NCBI RefSeq assembly: GCF_008327685.1 | Contig: NZ_BDDE01000010.1 | Location: forward strand, 434,001 to 498,000 | Origin: Actinomadura sp. K4S16 | GTDB taxonomy: Bacteria > Actinomycetota > Actinomycetes > Streptosporangiales > Streptosporangiaceae | Direction of reading: 5' to 3' | Length of the DNA: 64,000 bases | Part shown: positions 7,321 through 15,191 of the stretch, one piece after another | Layout of the letters: every line of letters starts with the position of its first letter | How positions within the stretch are numbered: position 1 is the first letter of the stretch | The notes under the pieces: model-generated | Databases searched by the model: none | Told to the model about the DNA's origin: nothing | Seen by the model: only the letters and a program-made list of their open reading frames with translations | Translations under genes and position numbers: made by a program

Positions 7321-7842
7321 CTAGAGCACGAGAGGGCTGCGGCGTTCGAGGAGGACGACGTCGCGCCAGTGGCCGTTGAGGCGGCCCAGGCGTTCGCGGA
7401 CGCCCACGGTGCGGAACCCGGCCTTGGCGTGCAGCCGGAGACTTGAGGTGTTCTCGGGGAAGATGCCCGACTGGATCGTCCAGATGCCGTCGGCCTCGGT
7501 GGACGCGATGAACGCGGCCAGCAGGGCGGCCCCGACGCCCCGCCCCCGGGCGCGCGGGCAGACGTAGACGCTGTGCTCGACCACCCCGCTGTAGCAGCAG
7601 CGGCCGGACACCGGAACGGCGGCGATCCAGCCGAGCACCTCGCCCGGCGGGGCCGCGTCCGCGGCCACGTACCGGTGGCGCTCCAGCTTGGCGGCGTCGA
7701 ACTCCTCCCAGGTCGGAGCCGTGGTCTCGAAGCTGGCCTGGCCGGTGTCGAGGCCGTCCTGGTAGATCGCCAGCACCCGTGCGGCGTCGTCCGGGCGCAT
7801 GGGCCTGACGGCGATGCCGGGGCCCGCCGCCCGCCCGGTCAT
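7321..7842 (-). CDS. GNAT acetyltransferase of the phosphinothricin / ArsN1 (arsinothricin) family
   Basis: The product is 173 residues from ATG 7842, overlapping the arsR-type gene stop by 4 bp. Family markers are IAVRPMRPDDAARVLAIYQDG at the start, then ASFETTAPTWEEFDA, GWIAAVPVSGR, VEHSVYVCPRARGRGVGAALL (acetyl-CoA loop RxxGxG) and GFRTVGVRERLGRLNGHWRDV. PAT/ArsN1 enzymes acetylate the alpha-amino group of phosphinothricin-like or arsinothricin-like amino acids. Coupling to an ArsR-type repressor favours ArsN1, but substrate preference cannot be read from sequence alone. Confidence 0.85.
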   Translation of the reverse strand: MTGRAAGPGIAVRPMRPDDAARVLAIYQDGLDTGQASFETTAPTWEEFDAAKLERHRYVAADAAPPGEVLGWIAAVPVSGRCCYSGVVEHSVYVCPRARGRGVGAALLAAFIASTEADGIWTIQSGIFPENTSSLRLHAKAGFRTVGVRERLGRLNGHWRDVVLLERRSPLVL

Positions 7843-8189
7843 GGCCGTCCCCCCGGAGCCCCGGCGGGCAGGGCGGGGACGGGCCTGCCCATGACGACGT
7901 CGGCAGCGGACGGGAAGCAGCGCACGCAGGCCTCGTTGACGCGGTAGTAGGAAGCGGTGCCCCGCCGCTCGGCCAGGACGAACCGCACCCCGGCCAGCAC
8001 CTTCAGGTGGGCCGAGACGGTCGACTGGCCGACCTCGACCGCGTCCACGATCTCGCCGACGGCCATCGGCCGGCCCTGGCGCGCCAGCAGCGAGACGATC
8101 TGGATCCGGGTGGGATCGGCCAGCGCCCTGAACCAGGAGGCGTACTCGGCGGCGGTGGACCGGTCCAGCGGCCCTTTCTCGACATCCAT
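7839..8189 (-). CDS. ArsR/SmtB-family transcriptional repressor
   Basis: The product is 116 residues from ATG 8189. The winged helix is clear: WFRALADPTRIQIVSLLA, then VGEIVDAVEVGQSTVSAHLK (recognition helix) and a beta-wing FVLAERRGTASYYRV. A CxxC pair (ACVRC) in the C-terminal helix may be a metalloid site. It lies upstream of and overlaps the acetyltransferase gene. There is no Shine-Dalgarno sequence; a TATCGT -10 box 9 nt upstream suggests a near-leaderless message. The start codon lies inside a palindrome, as expected for autoregulation. Confidence 0.88.
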   Translation of the reverse strand: MDVEKGPLDRSTAAEYASWFRALADPTRIQIVSLLARQGRPMAVGEIVDAVEVGQSTVSAHLKVLAGVRFVLAERRGTASYYRVNEACVRCFPSAADVVMGRPVPALPAGAPGGRP

Positions 8190-8212
8190 CGTCCATCGAC
8201 GATAGACGATGG
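8186..8212. promoter_or_regulatory. ArsR-type operator overlapping promoter and start codon
   Basis: The 27-bp stretch opens with CCATCGTC and ends with GACGATGG as a perfect 8-bp inverted repeat, with inner ATCG/CGAT symmetry. It covers the minus-strand -10 box (TATCGT) and the arsR start codon, so bound repressor would block its own gene. Confidence 0.6.
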
Positions 8213-8293
8213 AGCGTGAAAGATCCAGATCATGCTGCCCGGCACCGGCGCCCGCCGCCGCGATGTCGTACCCGTCGGCCACACTCCTGCCCC

Positions 8294-8788
8294 ATGAGCC
8301 TTCCAGAGGATTTGGACGCGCTGGCGCGGACCGTCATCGACGGGAACCGCTACATGACCCTGGGAACGAGCGAAGCCGACCACCGGCCGCGCCTGTCGCC
8401 GGTGTACTTCACGCACGCCGGCTACCGGACGTTCTACTGGGTCTCCTCTCCGGAGGCGCGGCACTCGGGCAACATCGCCGCCCGCCCGGAGGTCGCCATC
8501 GTCATCTTCGACTCGTCGGTGGAGATCGGGCAGGGCCGCGCCGTCTACATCGACGCCGCGGCCTCCCTCGTGCCCGACGAGGAACTGCCGGAGCGCTGCG
8601 CCGAGGCGTTCCCCAGGGTCGATCCGGGTGCCGTGGCCTTCCGGCCGGACGAGCTCAGCGGCGACGCCCCGCTGCGCCTCTACCGCGCGGACGCGACCGG
8701 ATACGAGGTGCACCTGCCGGGCCGGGACCCGCGCAACGCCTCGGGCATCGACACCCGGCGCCGCGTGGACCCGGTCCCGCCTGCCTGA
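8294..8788 (+). CDS. Pyridoxamine 5'-phosphate oxidase-family split-barrel protein
   Basis: The product is 164 residues from ATG 8294; an ORF start at 8216 would put low-complexity sequence in front and overlap the operator. Features are a flavin/F420-binding split barrel with NRYMTLGTSEADHRPRLSPV, FYWVSSPEARHSGNIAARPE, and VAIVIFDSSVEIGQGRAVYI. Such proteins bind FMN or F420 and reduce or oxidise small substrates; the specific role is unknown. It is divergent from arsR and convergent with the methyltransferase. Confidence 0.82.
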   Translation: MSLPEDLDALARTVIDGNRYMTLGTSEADHRPRLSPVYFTHAGYRTFYWVSSPEARHSGNIAARPEVAIVIFDSSVEIGQGRAVYIDAAASLVPDEELPERCAEAFPRVDPGAVAFRPDELSGDAPLRLYRADATGYEVHLPGRDPRNASGIDTRRRVDPVPPA

Positions 8789-8795
8789 CCGGGCG

Positions 8796-9614
8796 TCAGG
8801 CGGGGCCGGCGGCCTTCGACGCGGTGACGGCCATGGTGGCGTAGGGCATGGTGAAGCTCCCGCCCATGGCGTCGATGGCCTCGCCGACGCCTTCCAGCAC
8901 CGCCGCCCGCTCGGCGTCCGGGAGCCTCGTGAGCGTGCCGTGGGTGGGCATCTGGTCCAGCCACTCGTCGCGGGTGTAGGCCTGCTCCCAGTCGAACCGC
9001 CACTGCTCCGGCTCGCCGAAGCCGCCGGCGGCCGTGATCCCGTCGGCGGCCTTGGTGAACATCGCCTGGTAGATCTCCATGGCCGGCTTGTCCGACTGGA
9101 GCTGGAACGGGGAATCGGGCACGACCCGCCGGTAGACGGCGGCGAAGGCGTCCGCCACGCTCGGCGGGAGCTGGAACACGTGCCAGAACGCCGCCAGCCG
9201 GCCGCCCGGCCGCAGCACCCGCGCCGCCTTGGCCGCGCCGGCGACCGGGTCCACCCAGTGCCAGGCCGTCCCGGCGATCACGGCGTCGAAGTCCCGGCCG
9301 GCCGGGTCCCAAGCCTCGAACGTCGCGACCTCGACCTCCAGCCCGCCGCGCCGGGCGAAGGCGGCCATCCGCGCGTCGGGCTCGACGCCGAGCACCGTGC
9401 AGCCGGCCGCCTGGAACTGCCGGGCCTCGATGCCGGTGCCGCAGCCGACGTCGAGGACGTCGGGGCCGGGGCAGGCCGCGGCGATCCGCTCCACGAGGGC
9501 GTCGGGATAGCGGGGACGGGCGCGGTCGTAGCGCTCGGGGTCCGCGCCGAAGGACTCCGCCACCTCGCGGGCGCGATGCGGCTCGGGGGAAGGGGCGGTC
9601 GGTATAGTGGGCAT
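8796..9614 (-). CDS. Class I SAM-dependent methyltransferase
   Basis: The 272-residue protein has the Rossmann motif I VLDVGCGTGIEARQF (about residues 46-60), an acidic ribose-binding GVEPD, and a motif III/IV region AVIAGTAWHWVDPVAGAAKA followed by ARVLRPGGRLA. This is the Methyltransf_11 group of small-molecule methyltransferases, substrate unknown. The start at 9614 is fixed by a leaderless promoter just upstream. It is divergent from a TetR gene that probably represses it. Confidence 0.88.
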   Translation of the reverse strand: MPTIPTAPSPEPHRAREVAESFGADPERYDRARPRYPDALVERIAAACPGPDVLDVGCGTGIEARQFQAAGCTVLGVEPDARMAAFARRGGLEVEVATFEAWDPAGRDFDAVIAGTAWHWVDPVAGAAKAARVLRPGGRLAAFWHVFQLPPSVADAFAAVYRRVVPDSPFQLQSDKPAMEIYQAMFTKAADGITAAGGFGEPEQWRFDWEQAYTRDEWLDQMPTHGTLTRLPDAERAAVLEGVGEAIDAMGGSFTMPYATMAVTASKAAGPA

Positions 9615-9643
9615 GCGCCCATTCTTAGTGGGCGCATGCCCAC
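9607..9643. promoter_or_regulatory. Large TetR operator: 15-bp perfect inverted repeat
   Basis: GTGGGCATGCGCCCA (9607-9621) and its exact reverse complement (9629-9643) flank a 7-nt spacer. Each arm is itself nearly palindromic, so two TetR dimers could bind. The site covers the methyltransferase start codon, the minus-strand -10/-35 spacer, and the region just downstream of a plus-strand -10 candidate (TATAGT, 9603-9608). Confidence 0.72.
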
Positions 9644-9650
9644 TCGTCAA
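9622..9650 (-). promoter_or_regulatory. Methyltransferase promoter
   Basis: On the minus strand TTGACG (9650-9645) and TAAGAA (9627-9622) are separated by exactly 17 nt, and the -10 lies 7 nt before the ATG. The operator arm fills the spacer. A leaderless message is likely. Confidence 0.6.
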
Positions 9651-9660
9651 GGAGGCCGCC

Positions 9661-10248
9661 GTGCCGACAGGGGTCGCCATGCGCGACGTGCGCAGGCAGC
9701 TGTTCGACGCCGCCGAGCGCGTCCTGCTCCGGGAGGGGGCGAGCGCGCTGACCAGCCGGGCCGTCACCGCGGAGGCGGGCTGCGCCAAGGGCGTCCTGCA
9801 CCGGCACTTCGACGACTTCGACGCCTTCCTCGCCGAGTTCGTGCTTGACCGCGTCCACAGGATGGACGCCGAGGCCGCCGCCCTGCGCGACGCGGCGGGC
9901 ACCGGCACCGTCGTCGGCAACCTCACCGCCGCACTGACGGCGGTGTTCGGGTCCGTCGCCGTCGCGATCGTGCCCCTGATCACCTTCCGGGACGAGCTGC
10001 GCGCCCGGCTTCGGGAGACCTGGCCGGCGGGCGTCCCGGTGCTGACGGAGGCCGTCGATCTGGTCGCCTCCTACCTCGCCGCCGAACGCGATCTCGGCCG
10101 CCTCGCGGCGGACGCGGAGGTCGACCTGCTGGCCCCCACCCTCATCGGCACGACCCACCTGCTGTTCGCCGACCGGGCCGCCGCACCGCCGGACGAGGAG
10201 GCCGTGCGCAGGATGGTGGCCGGCGTCGTCGCGCCCGCCTTGCCCTGA
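9661..10248 (+). CDS. TetR/AcrR-family transcriptional regulator
   Basis: The product is 195 residues from the GTG at 9661, five bases after AAGGAGG. The N-terminal TetR domain is clear: RRQLFDAAERVLLREGASAL, then SRAVTAEAGCAKGVLHRHFD with the recognition helix. The ligand-binding half is alpha-helical and unassigned. It is divergent from the methyltransferase with a 15-bp inverted repeat between them, so it most likely represses both itself and that gene. Confidence 0.92.
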   Translation: MPTGVAMRDVRRQLFDAAERVLLREGASALTSRAVTAEAGCAKGVLHRHFDDFDAFLAEFVLDRVHRMDAEAAALRDAAGTGTVVGNLTAALTAVFGSVAVAIVPLITFRDELRARLRETWPAGVPVLTEAVDLVASYLAAERDLGRLAADAEVDLLAPTLIGTTHLLFADRAAAPPDEEAVRRMVAGVVAPALP

Positions 10249-10270
10249 CCGTCGCCCGCCTCCGGGGCCG

Positions 10271-11236
10271 CTACGGCCCTTCGACGACGAGCCGGCCGTC
10301 GCGGACGGCCACCGGCGTGTCGAAGGCGGCGCAGGCCGCGGTGAACCGGTCCGCGATCCAGGCGCGGTCGGCGCCGCCGGCCAGGCGGGTGCGGCAGAAG
10401 TCGAGCCGGATCGGCACCGCCTCGATCCGGGACGGCCCGGCGGCGTCCAGCGTGACCAGGAACAGCAGGCCGAGGTCGTTGCGCAGGAGGGGGTCCACCG
10501 CGTAGTCGTCGATGAAGTCGCCCATGTCGAACAGGACCGGCCGCACCACGGCGTGGAAGACGTGCGCGGAACTCCCGGCGACGAGCGTCGCGCCGGCGTC
10601 CACCAGGCTCTCCGCCGCACGCCGCACGTACGGCAGCGGCGCCGGGATCATGTTCGGGCCCCAGTGCGGCATGACCAGCACGGCGTCGTGCCCGTCGCGG
10701 AGCCGCCGGATCTCCTCCAGCAGGAAGGCGGGGACGCCGCTCTCCAGATCGGCGAGGGCGACGCCCGGTCGGTCGGCGGCCGCGGCGAAATCGGCCGGGT
10801 GGTCGGTGACGCCGAGGACCGCGACCCGCACTCCCCCGGCCTCCACGACGGCGGGCTCCCGCGCCCGCCCGAGGCTCTCGCCCGCGCCGACTGTCCGGAT
10901 GCCCGCCCGCCGCAGGATGTCGAGCGTGTCCGCCAGCGCGTCGGGTCCGTAGTCCAGGGCGTGGTTGTTCGCGAGCGTCACGCAGTCGACGCCGAGGTCG
11001 GCGAGGGCCTCGGCCGCCGCAGGCGGGGCGCGGAAGTGGAAGGGCTTGCCCGGCGCGTCCCATCGCCGCCCGCGGTCGGACACGCAGCATTCCAGGTTCA
11101 CCAGGGCGAGGTCGGCCTCGCGGAAGACCTCGCGCACCCCCTCGGAGAACAGGCCGTGCGGACCGGACGCGGCGATCTCCTCCGCCACGCCGCGTCCCAG
11201 CATCGCGTCCCCGGCGAGCGCGATCGTGATGGGCAT
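10271..11236 (-). CDS. CapA-family metallophosphatase-like protein (poly-gamma-glutamate biosynthesis type)
   Basis: The 321-residue protein has the CapA/calcineurin-like motif series: AGDAMLGRGV (residues 8-17), ALVNLECCVS, VTLANNHALDYG, GVTDHP, VLVMPHWG and AGSSAHVFHAV. These supply the metal ligands of the fold. CapA proteins take part in poly-gamma-glutamate assembly in bacilli, but many actinobacterial homologues stand alone and have no proven role. There is no signal peptide or TM anchor, unlike classical CapA, so a cytoplasmic phosphatase role is possible. A short GGGCCG/CGGCCC hairpin overlaps its stop. Confidence 0.85.
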   Translation of the reverse strand: MPITIALAGDAMLGRGVAEEIAASGPHGLFSEGVREVFREADLALVNLECCVSDRGRRWDAPGKPFHFRAPPAAAEALADLGVDCVTLANNHALDYGPDALADTLDILRRAGIRTVGAGESLGRAREPAVVEAGGVRVAVLGVTDHPADFAAAADRPGVALADLESGVPAFLLEEIRRLRDGHDAVLVMPHWGPNMIPAPLPYVRRAAESLVDAGATLVAGSSAHVFHAVVRPVLFDMGDFIDDYAVDPLLRNDLGLLFLVTLDAAGPSRIEAVPIRLDFCRTRLAGGADRAWIADRFTAACAAFDTPVAVRDGRLVVEGP

Positions 11237-11327
11237 CGCAGAACCCCTTGAACAGTCGTGCCCTGCTCGGGGGCGGTCCTCACCCGGTGGGCGGATGAAT
11301 ATGGGCCCCCGGAACGCGCGGCGGCGG

Positions 11328-12362
11328 TCAGGAGAGCGGGCGCCCCGGGCCCTTCTTGATCTGGTCGACGAAGAGCCGGGCGAGCGCCTGCTGCCCGGCG
11401 ACCGTCGGATGGTAGCTGCGCGGCTCCGCCTCCAGCGCCGCGAGGTTCAGCGTCAGGCCGTTCATGTAGGCGTCGCGGCTGCCGACCTCGTGGCCGGCGA
11501 ACGCGCTGTAGGCGTCCACGAACTCGACGCTGCCGTGCCGGCGCCCGGCCGCCTTCCGCGCGTCGGCCTCCATCACCGACTGCCGGATCACCCCGCCCAG
11601 CTCGTAGGCCCGCGCGTTCAGCCAGCGCTGGTCGGGCACGGTGATGTTGTCCCCGTCCACGCCGCTGATCTCGGAGAACGCCTTCGGGTAGGACATCACG
11701 ACCACCCGCGCGTACGGCGCCCGCGCGGTGATCTTGGTCAGCAGGGCGGGCAGGTCCTGCCGGAGCTCGGAGAGGCGGCGGGCGATCTCCTCGCCCTGCG
11801 AGGTGCAGCCCCTCCCCCACGGCAGCTTGACGACGCAGCCGGCGAGCACCCGGGAGAACCCGACGTCGTTGCCGCCGATGCTGAGGGTGACCAGGCTGGT
11901 GTCACGCCCGATGCGGTCGATCTGCGGGGGCTCGCCGCCTCGCCCGTCCAGGACGTCGTCGGTGGTGGCGCCGGAGCACGCCCAGAACGCGGTGCCCTTC
12001 GCGAAGCGGAACGCCCGCGAGACCTCGTGGTAGTAGGCCTTGGACGTCCGGTGGCACCGTTCGAGGGGGTTCTGGTCGGCCACGGTCGCCTCCGCCCCGA
12101 CGCCCGCCGAGTACGAGTCCCCCAGCGCGACGTAGGCGCCCCGCGTGGCCACCTCGACCGGGGTGGGCGTCCGGGTGGCCGCGACCGGGTCCGCCCGCGT
12201 CTCGGGATCCGGCGTCCGGCACCCCTTGCCGAAGACCTCGCACCGGGCCGCCGGCAGCGCCACCAGCGGGACGACCCCCAGCGCCAGCAGCAGCACCAGG
12301 CAGGCGAGCGCCGTTCCCCGCTCGCCGAGACGGCCCCGCACCCACGCGACCGGGCTGATCAT
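11328..12362 (-). CDS. Secreted or membrane-anchored SGNH/GDSL hydrolase
   Basis: The product is 344 residues from ATG 12362, with GGAGGAGG just upstream; the preceding ATG at 12365 is too close to that site. Residues about 14-36 form an N-terminal hydrophobic segment. The SGNH blocks are visible: YVALGDSYSAG (block I, catalytic Ser), SIGGNDVGF (block III) and SYHPTVAGQ (block V His). Several cysteines suggest disulfides, as in Streptomyces extracellular lipases and esterases. Likely an exported lipase/esterase. A possible -10 (TACAAT) lies on the minus strand at 12457-12452. Confidence 0.88.
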   Translation of the reverse strand: MISPVAWVRGRLGERGTALACLVLLLALGVVPLVALPAARCEVFGKGCRTPDPETRADPVAATRTPTPVEVATRGAYVALGDSYSAGVGAEATVADQNPLERCHRTSKAYYHEVSRAFRFAKGTAFWACSGATTDDVLDGRGGEPPQIDRIGRDTSLVTLSIGGNDVGFSRVLAGCVVKLPWGRGCTSQGEEIARRLSELRQDLPALLTKITARAPYARVVVMSYPKAFSEISGVDGDNITVPDQRWLNARAYELGGVIRQSVMEADARKAAGRRHGSVEFVDAYSAFAGHEVGSRDAYMNGLTLNLAALEAEPRSYHPTVAGQQALARLFVDQIKKGPGRPLS

Positions 12363-12462
12363 CATCCTCCTCCGTCGACGAACCCGGCGTCCATGGCGCG
12401 GGACGCCCATGGGCCAGACGTCTCCCGGCCGTCCCGGGTTCCCGCCTTTACATTGTAGATCT

Positions 12463-12969
12463 TTAAGTGGGCCGCCCCAGCGGCGCCCACATGACGAGCC
12501 GCGGCCCCAGCTCGTGCAGGCCCGCCTTGATCTCGGCGTCCCAGTAGGACCTGATCCCCGGGCCCCACCGCTCCTCCGGCAGCTCCGCGAACCCGTGCCG
12601 GGCGTACCAGGGGCCGTTCCACGGGACGTCCCGGAACGTCAGCAGGCTGACCCCGGGCGCCCCGGCCGCGGCGGCCCGCGCCTTGACCTCCTCCAGCAGC
12701 AGGACGCCGATCCCCCGCCCCGTCAGGTCGCCGCGCACCGAGATCTGCTCCAGGTGCGCGGCGCCGTCGACCTCCTCGACGGCCGCGAACCCGACCGGCG
12801 GGTCGCCGGCCACCACGATCTCGGCGCCCCTGCCGGCCACCTGCTCGATCACCGTCGGACCGGGCGGGAACACGATCCCGATCTCGCCGAACATCGCGTC
12901 GCCCGAGTCCTCGATCGCCGCCAGCCCCGGCAGGTCCTCGTCCCGCGCCGTCCGGACCTCATGCATCAT
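12463..12969 (-). CDS. GNAT-family N-acetyltransferase
   Basis: The 168-residue protein has VRTARDEDLPGLAAIEDSGD at the start, then FAAVEEVDGAAHLEQISVR (beta 4) and GDLTGRGIGVLLLEEVKARA (acetyl-CoA loop). It ends in FRDVPWNGPWYARHGF, the usual N-terminal-amine GNAT end. Substrate unknown. A -10 box six bases before the ATG implies a leaderless message. Confidence 0.88.
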   Translation of the reverse strand: MMHEVRTARDEDLPGLAAIEDSGDAMFGEIGIVFPPGPTVIEQVAGRGAEIVVAGDPPVGFAAVEEVDGAAHLEQISVRGDLTGRGIGVLLLEEVKARAAAAGAPGVSLLTFRDVPWNGPWYARHGFAELPEERWGPGIRSYWDAEIKAGLHELGPRLVMWAPLGRPT

Positions 12970-12976
12970 GCCGCGA

Positions 12977-13016
12977 TCGTAAGCGCTGCCCCCGCGCGCG
13001 TCCCTCGATTAATCGA
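12977..13016 (-). promoter_or_regulatory. Leaderless promoter and TCGATTAATCGA palindrome before the GNAT gene
   Basis: TACGAT (12982-12977 on the minus strand) is followed by 6 nt and then the ATG, the usual leaderless arrangement. Near the -35 position lies the perfect 12-bp palindrome TCGATTAATCGA (13005-13016), an AT-rich island that could be an operator. Confidence 0.4.
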
Positions 13017-13025
13017 CGGCCCGGC

Positions 13026-14144
13026 TCAGGAGTAGAAGCGCATGTGCCAGTCCATCGGAGGCTCGCCGTAGGAGTCGGCGGGCGGACGCGCGCCGAACTC
13101 CACGGCGCTGCCCTCGGCGAGCGCGGTGATGGTCCCGGCGGCCTCGACGCCGCCGCGCCAGTGCTCGGGGACGGCTCGGGCCCCGTACCGGGCGCCGAGG
13201 AGGTTCCCGCAGATCGCGCCGGTGGAGTCGCTGTCGCCGGAGTGGTTGACGGCGAGCAGCAGCCCGCGCGGGACGATCTCCAGCGGGTACCCGCCCGCGG
13301 CCTCCGCGACCAGCGCGGCATGCACGGCGATGGCGAGGGCCTCCGGTCCGGTGAAGCCGCGCCCGAGGCTCTCCAGCCGCTCGGGCGCCTGGAACGCCGG
13401 GCCGCCGCGCGGCAGCTCCAGCGCCTTCTCCAGCGCGGCGGCCGTCTCCTCGTGCCCGGCGTGCTTGCGCAGTTCCGCCATGGCGCGCCCCAGGGCGTCG
13501 ACGAGGGTGACGCCGTTGACGAGCGCCGACACCGCGACGGCGAGCGTGCCCGCGGGCAGGTGGCCGGACGGGTGGCCGTGGGTGAGGGCCGCGACGCCCT
13601 GCCCCCGGGTGAAGACGGCCCCGGGGTCGGGGTACCCGAAGCCGCAAGGCGCGGCGCGGACCGTGCCGGCGCAGCCCTTGGAGTCGTTGACGGGGTCGTC
13701 CACCCTGCCGAGCGGATGGCCCGGCTTGCCGCGCGCCGCCGCCATGCGCAGCGCGGCGAGCGTCGTGCGGCCCGCGCCGCGCGGTGCCGTCACCGCGGGG
13801 TCGCGCTGCGCCGGGCCGCCCGTGTTCAGGTGCTGCTCGGGCATCGGCTCGCCCTGGACGCGCAGCCACTCGATGTAGTTCGCCTGCACCAGCCCGAAGT
13901 ACGCGCCGCCGATCCCCCGCGCCCGGGCCCGGATCGACGCCTGGACGCCCGCCTGCGCGGTGACCAGGCTCAGCTGCGTCGCCTCCCCGATCTCCGCGCG
14001 CCTCGGGAGCCCCGTGACGCCCGCGGGCCCGTACGCCGCGCGGATCTCGGCGAGCGACATACCCTCGACGGGCCGTCCGAGGGCGTCGCCGACCGCCCCG
14101 CCGAACAGGCACCCCAGCATCCGATCGCCCGCCATGTCCGCCAT
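13026..14144 (-). CDS. ADP-ribosylglycohydrolase (DraG)-family protein with altered metal motif
   Basis: The 372-residue protein has the family frame: GDRMLGCLFGGAVGDALGRP at residues about 6-25, and NHSGDSDSTGAICGNLLGA with the second metal-binding set. The first motif, normally TDDT, reads GEATQLSLV, so one or two magnesium ligands are missing. DraG enzymes remove ADP-ribose from protein, RNA or small molecules in the cytoplasm. Here activity may be lost or changed, leaving binding. The start is backed by a leaderless promoter. It is divergent from a GNAT gene. Confidence 0.85.
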   Translation of the reverse strand: MADMAGDRMLGCLFGGAVGDALGRPVEGMSLAEIRAAYGPAGVTGLPRRAEIGEATQLSLVTAQAGVQASIRARARGIGGAYFGLVQANYIEWLRVQGEPMPEQHLNTGGPAQRDPAVTAPRGAGRTTLAALRMAAARGKPGHPLGRVDDPVNDSKGCAGTVRAAPCGFGYPDPGAVFTRGQGVAALTHGHPSGHLPAGTLAVAVSALVNGVTLVDALGRAMAELRKHAGHEETAAALEKALELPRGGPAFQAPERLESLGRGFTGPEALAIAVHAALVAEAAGGYPLEIVPRGLLLAVNHSGDSDSTGAICGNLLGARYGARAVPEHWRGGVEAAGTITALAEGSAVEFGARPPADSYGEPPMDWHMRFYS

Positions 14145-14151
14145 GCCCGAC

Positions 14152-14157
14152 ACGCTA
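14152..14157 (-). promoter_or_regulatory. Leaderless -10 box for the ADP-ribosylglycohydrolase homologue
   Basis: TAGCGT on the minus strand lies 7 nt before the ATG at 14144, and no Shine-Dalgarno sequence is present. The same hexamer precedes the nitronate monooxygenase gene. Confidence 0.4.
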
Positions 14158-14330
14158 TCGGCCCCTCCACCGGCGACATCCGGAATGCCCGCCCCGCGCC
14201 CCGGCCAAGGCGCCAACGGCACCCCTCCCCAGATCGCCGCCGCTGAGGAAGCGGTCCTCCGTGCCCGACCCTGGTGCGGCTCGGCGGAAAACGGGCTGCG
14301 TCCGGCGCGCGGGCGTGGGCATGCTGGGGC

Positions 14331-15167
14331 ATGGCGTGGAATCTGACCGGTGATGTCCATGAGTTCCTCGCGCGTGCGGGAGGGTTCCTGCGCGCCGATC
14401 CCGTCGCCAACACGGTGCCGCTGACCGTGGCCGAGGCCATCCGGCGGCAGGGGTCCGGCCTCTACCGGACGGCGCTGTTCGGCTGGTCGTCGGACGGCGG
14501 CGGCGTCGCGGGCACGTTCATGTGGACCGGGGCGTACCCGGTCCTGCTCAGCGCGATGCCGGAACCGGCCGTCCCGGAGCTGGCCGAAGCGCTGGCCGGA
14601 CGGGACACGAGGCTCCAGGGCGTCAACGGGGCTCCGGACCTCGCCGAGGTGTTCGCGGAGGCGTGGACCCGCCGCACCGGGGCGCGGGCCCGGGTCGAGC
14701 TGCGGCAGCGGCTCCACCGGCTGGCGGGGCTCGACATGCCGGACCCGCCGCCGGAGGGGGCCGCGCGGGTCGCGGACGGCGGGGACCGGGGCCTCGTGCG
14801 CGACTGGTTCGCGGCGTTCCACCGGGACGCCGGCGGCCACGGGGACCCGAACCCGGCGGTGATCGAGGGTCGGCTCGCGGAGGGCGGCGTCACGCTGTGG
14901 GAGGCCGGCGGCCGCCCGGTGGCGATGGCGGGAAGGACTCCGGCGGTCGCGGGGGCGGCGCGGGTGGCGCCCGTGTACACCCCCGCCGAGCACCGCCGCC
15001 GCGGCTACGGGGCCGCGGTGACCGCCGCGGTGACCCGGGCCGCCCAGGAGGCGGGCGCCGCCGAGGTCGTGCTGTTCACCGACCTCGCCAACCCGACCAG
15101 CAACGGCGTCTACCGGCGGCTCGGCTACCGCCCGGTCGAGGACCGGGTCGTGCTGGCCTTCGCGTGA
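14331..15167 (+). CDS. GNAT-family N-acetyltransferase (two-part)
   Basis: The product is 278 residues from ATG 14331. The N-terminal half (LTGDVHEFLARAGGFLRADP) is a degenerate GNAT-like region. The C-terminal half holds the active fold: VAPVYTPAEHRRRGYGAAVT (acetyl-CoA loop) and FTDLANPTSNGVYRRLGYRP. Such proteins act on amines of unknown identity. The stop is 12 bp from the convergent uvrB stop. Confidence 0.87.
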   Translation: MAWNLTGDVHEFLARAGGFLRADPVANTVPLTVAEAIRRQGSGLYRTALFGWSSDGGGVAGTFMWTGAYPVLLSAMPEPAVPELAEALAGRDTRLQGVNGAPDLAEVFAEAWTRRTGARARVELRQRLHRLAGLDMPDPPPEGAARVADGGDRGLVRDWFAAFHRDAGGHGDPNPAVIEGRLAEGGVTLWEAGGRPVAMAGRTPAVAGAARVAPVYTPAEHRRRGYGAAVTAAVTRAAQEAGAAEVVLFTDLANPTSNGVYRRLGYRPVEDRVVLAFA

Positions 15168-15175
15168 CGGCCCCG

Positions 15176-15191
15176 GGCGTCAGCTGACGCC
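15176..15191. repeat. Perfect 16-bp palindrome at the uvrB stop
   Basis: GGCGTCAGCTGACGCC is its own reverse complement and contains the uvrB stop codon. It sits between two convergent genes and may act as a small bidirectional terminator. Confidence 0.35.

Noticed and set aside
10271..11236. Full poly-gamma-glutamate (cap/pgs) locus
   Set aside because: No capB or capC genes beside capA and no signal anchor; only a stand-alone CapA-like protein.
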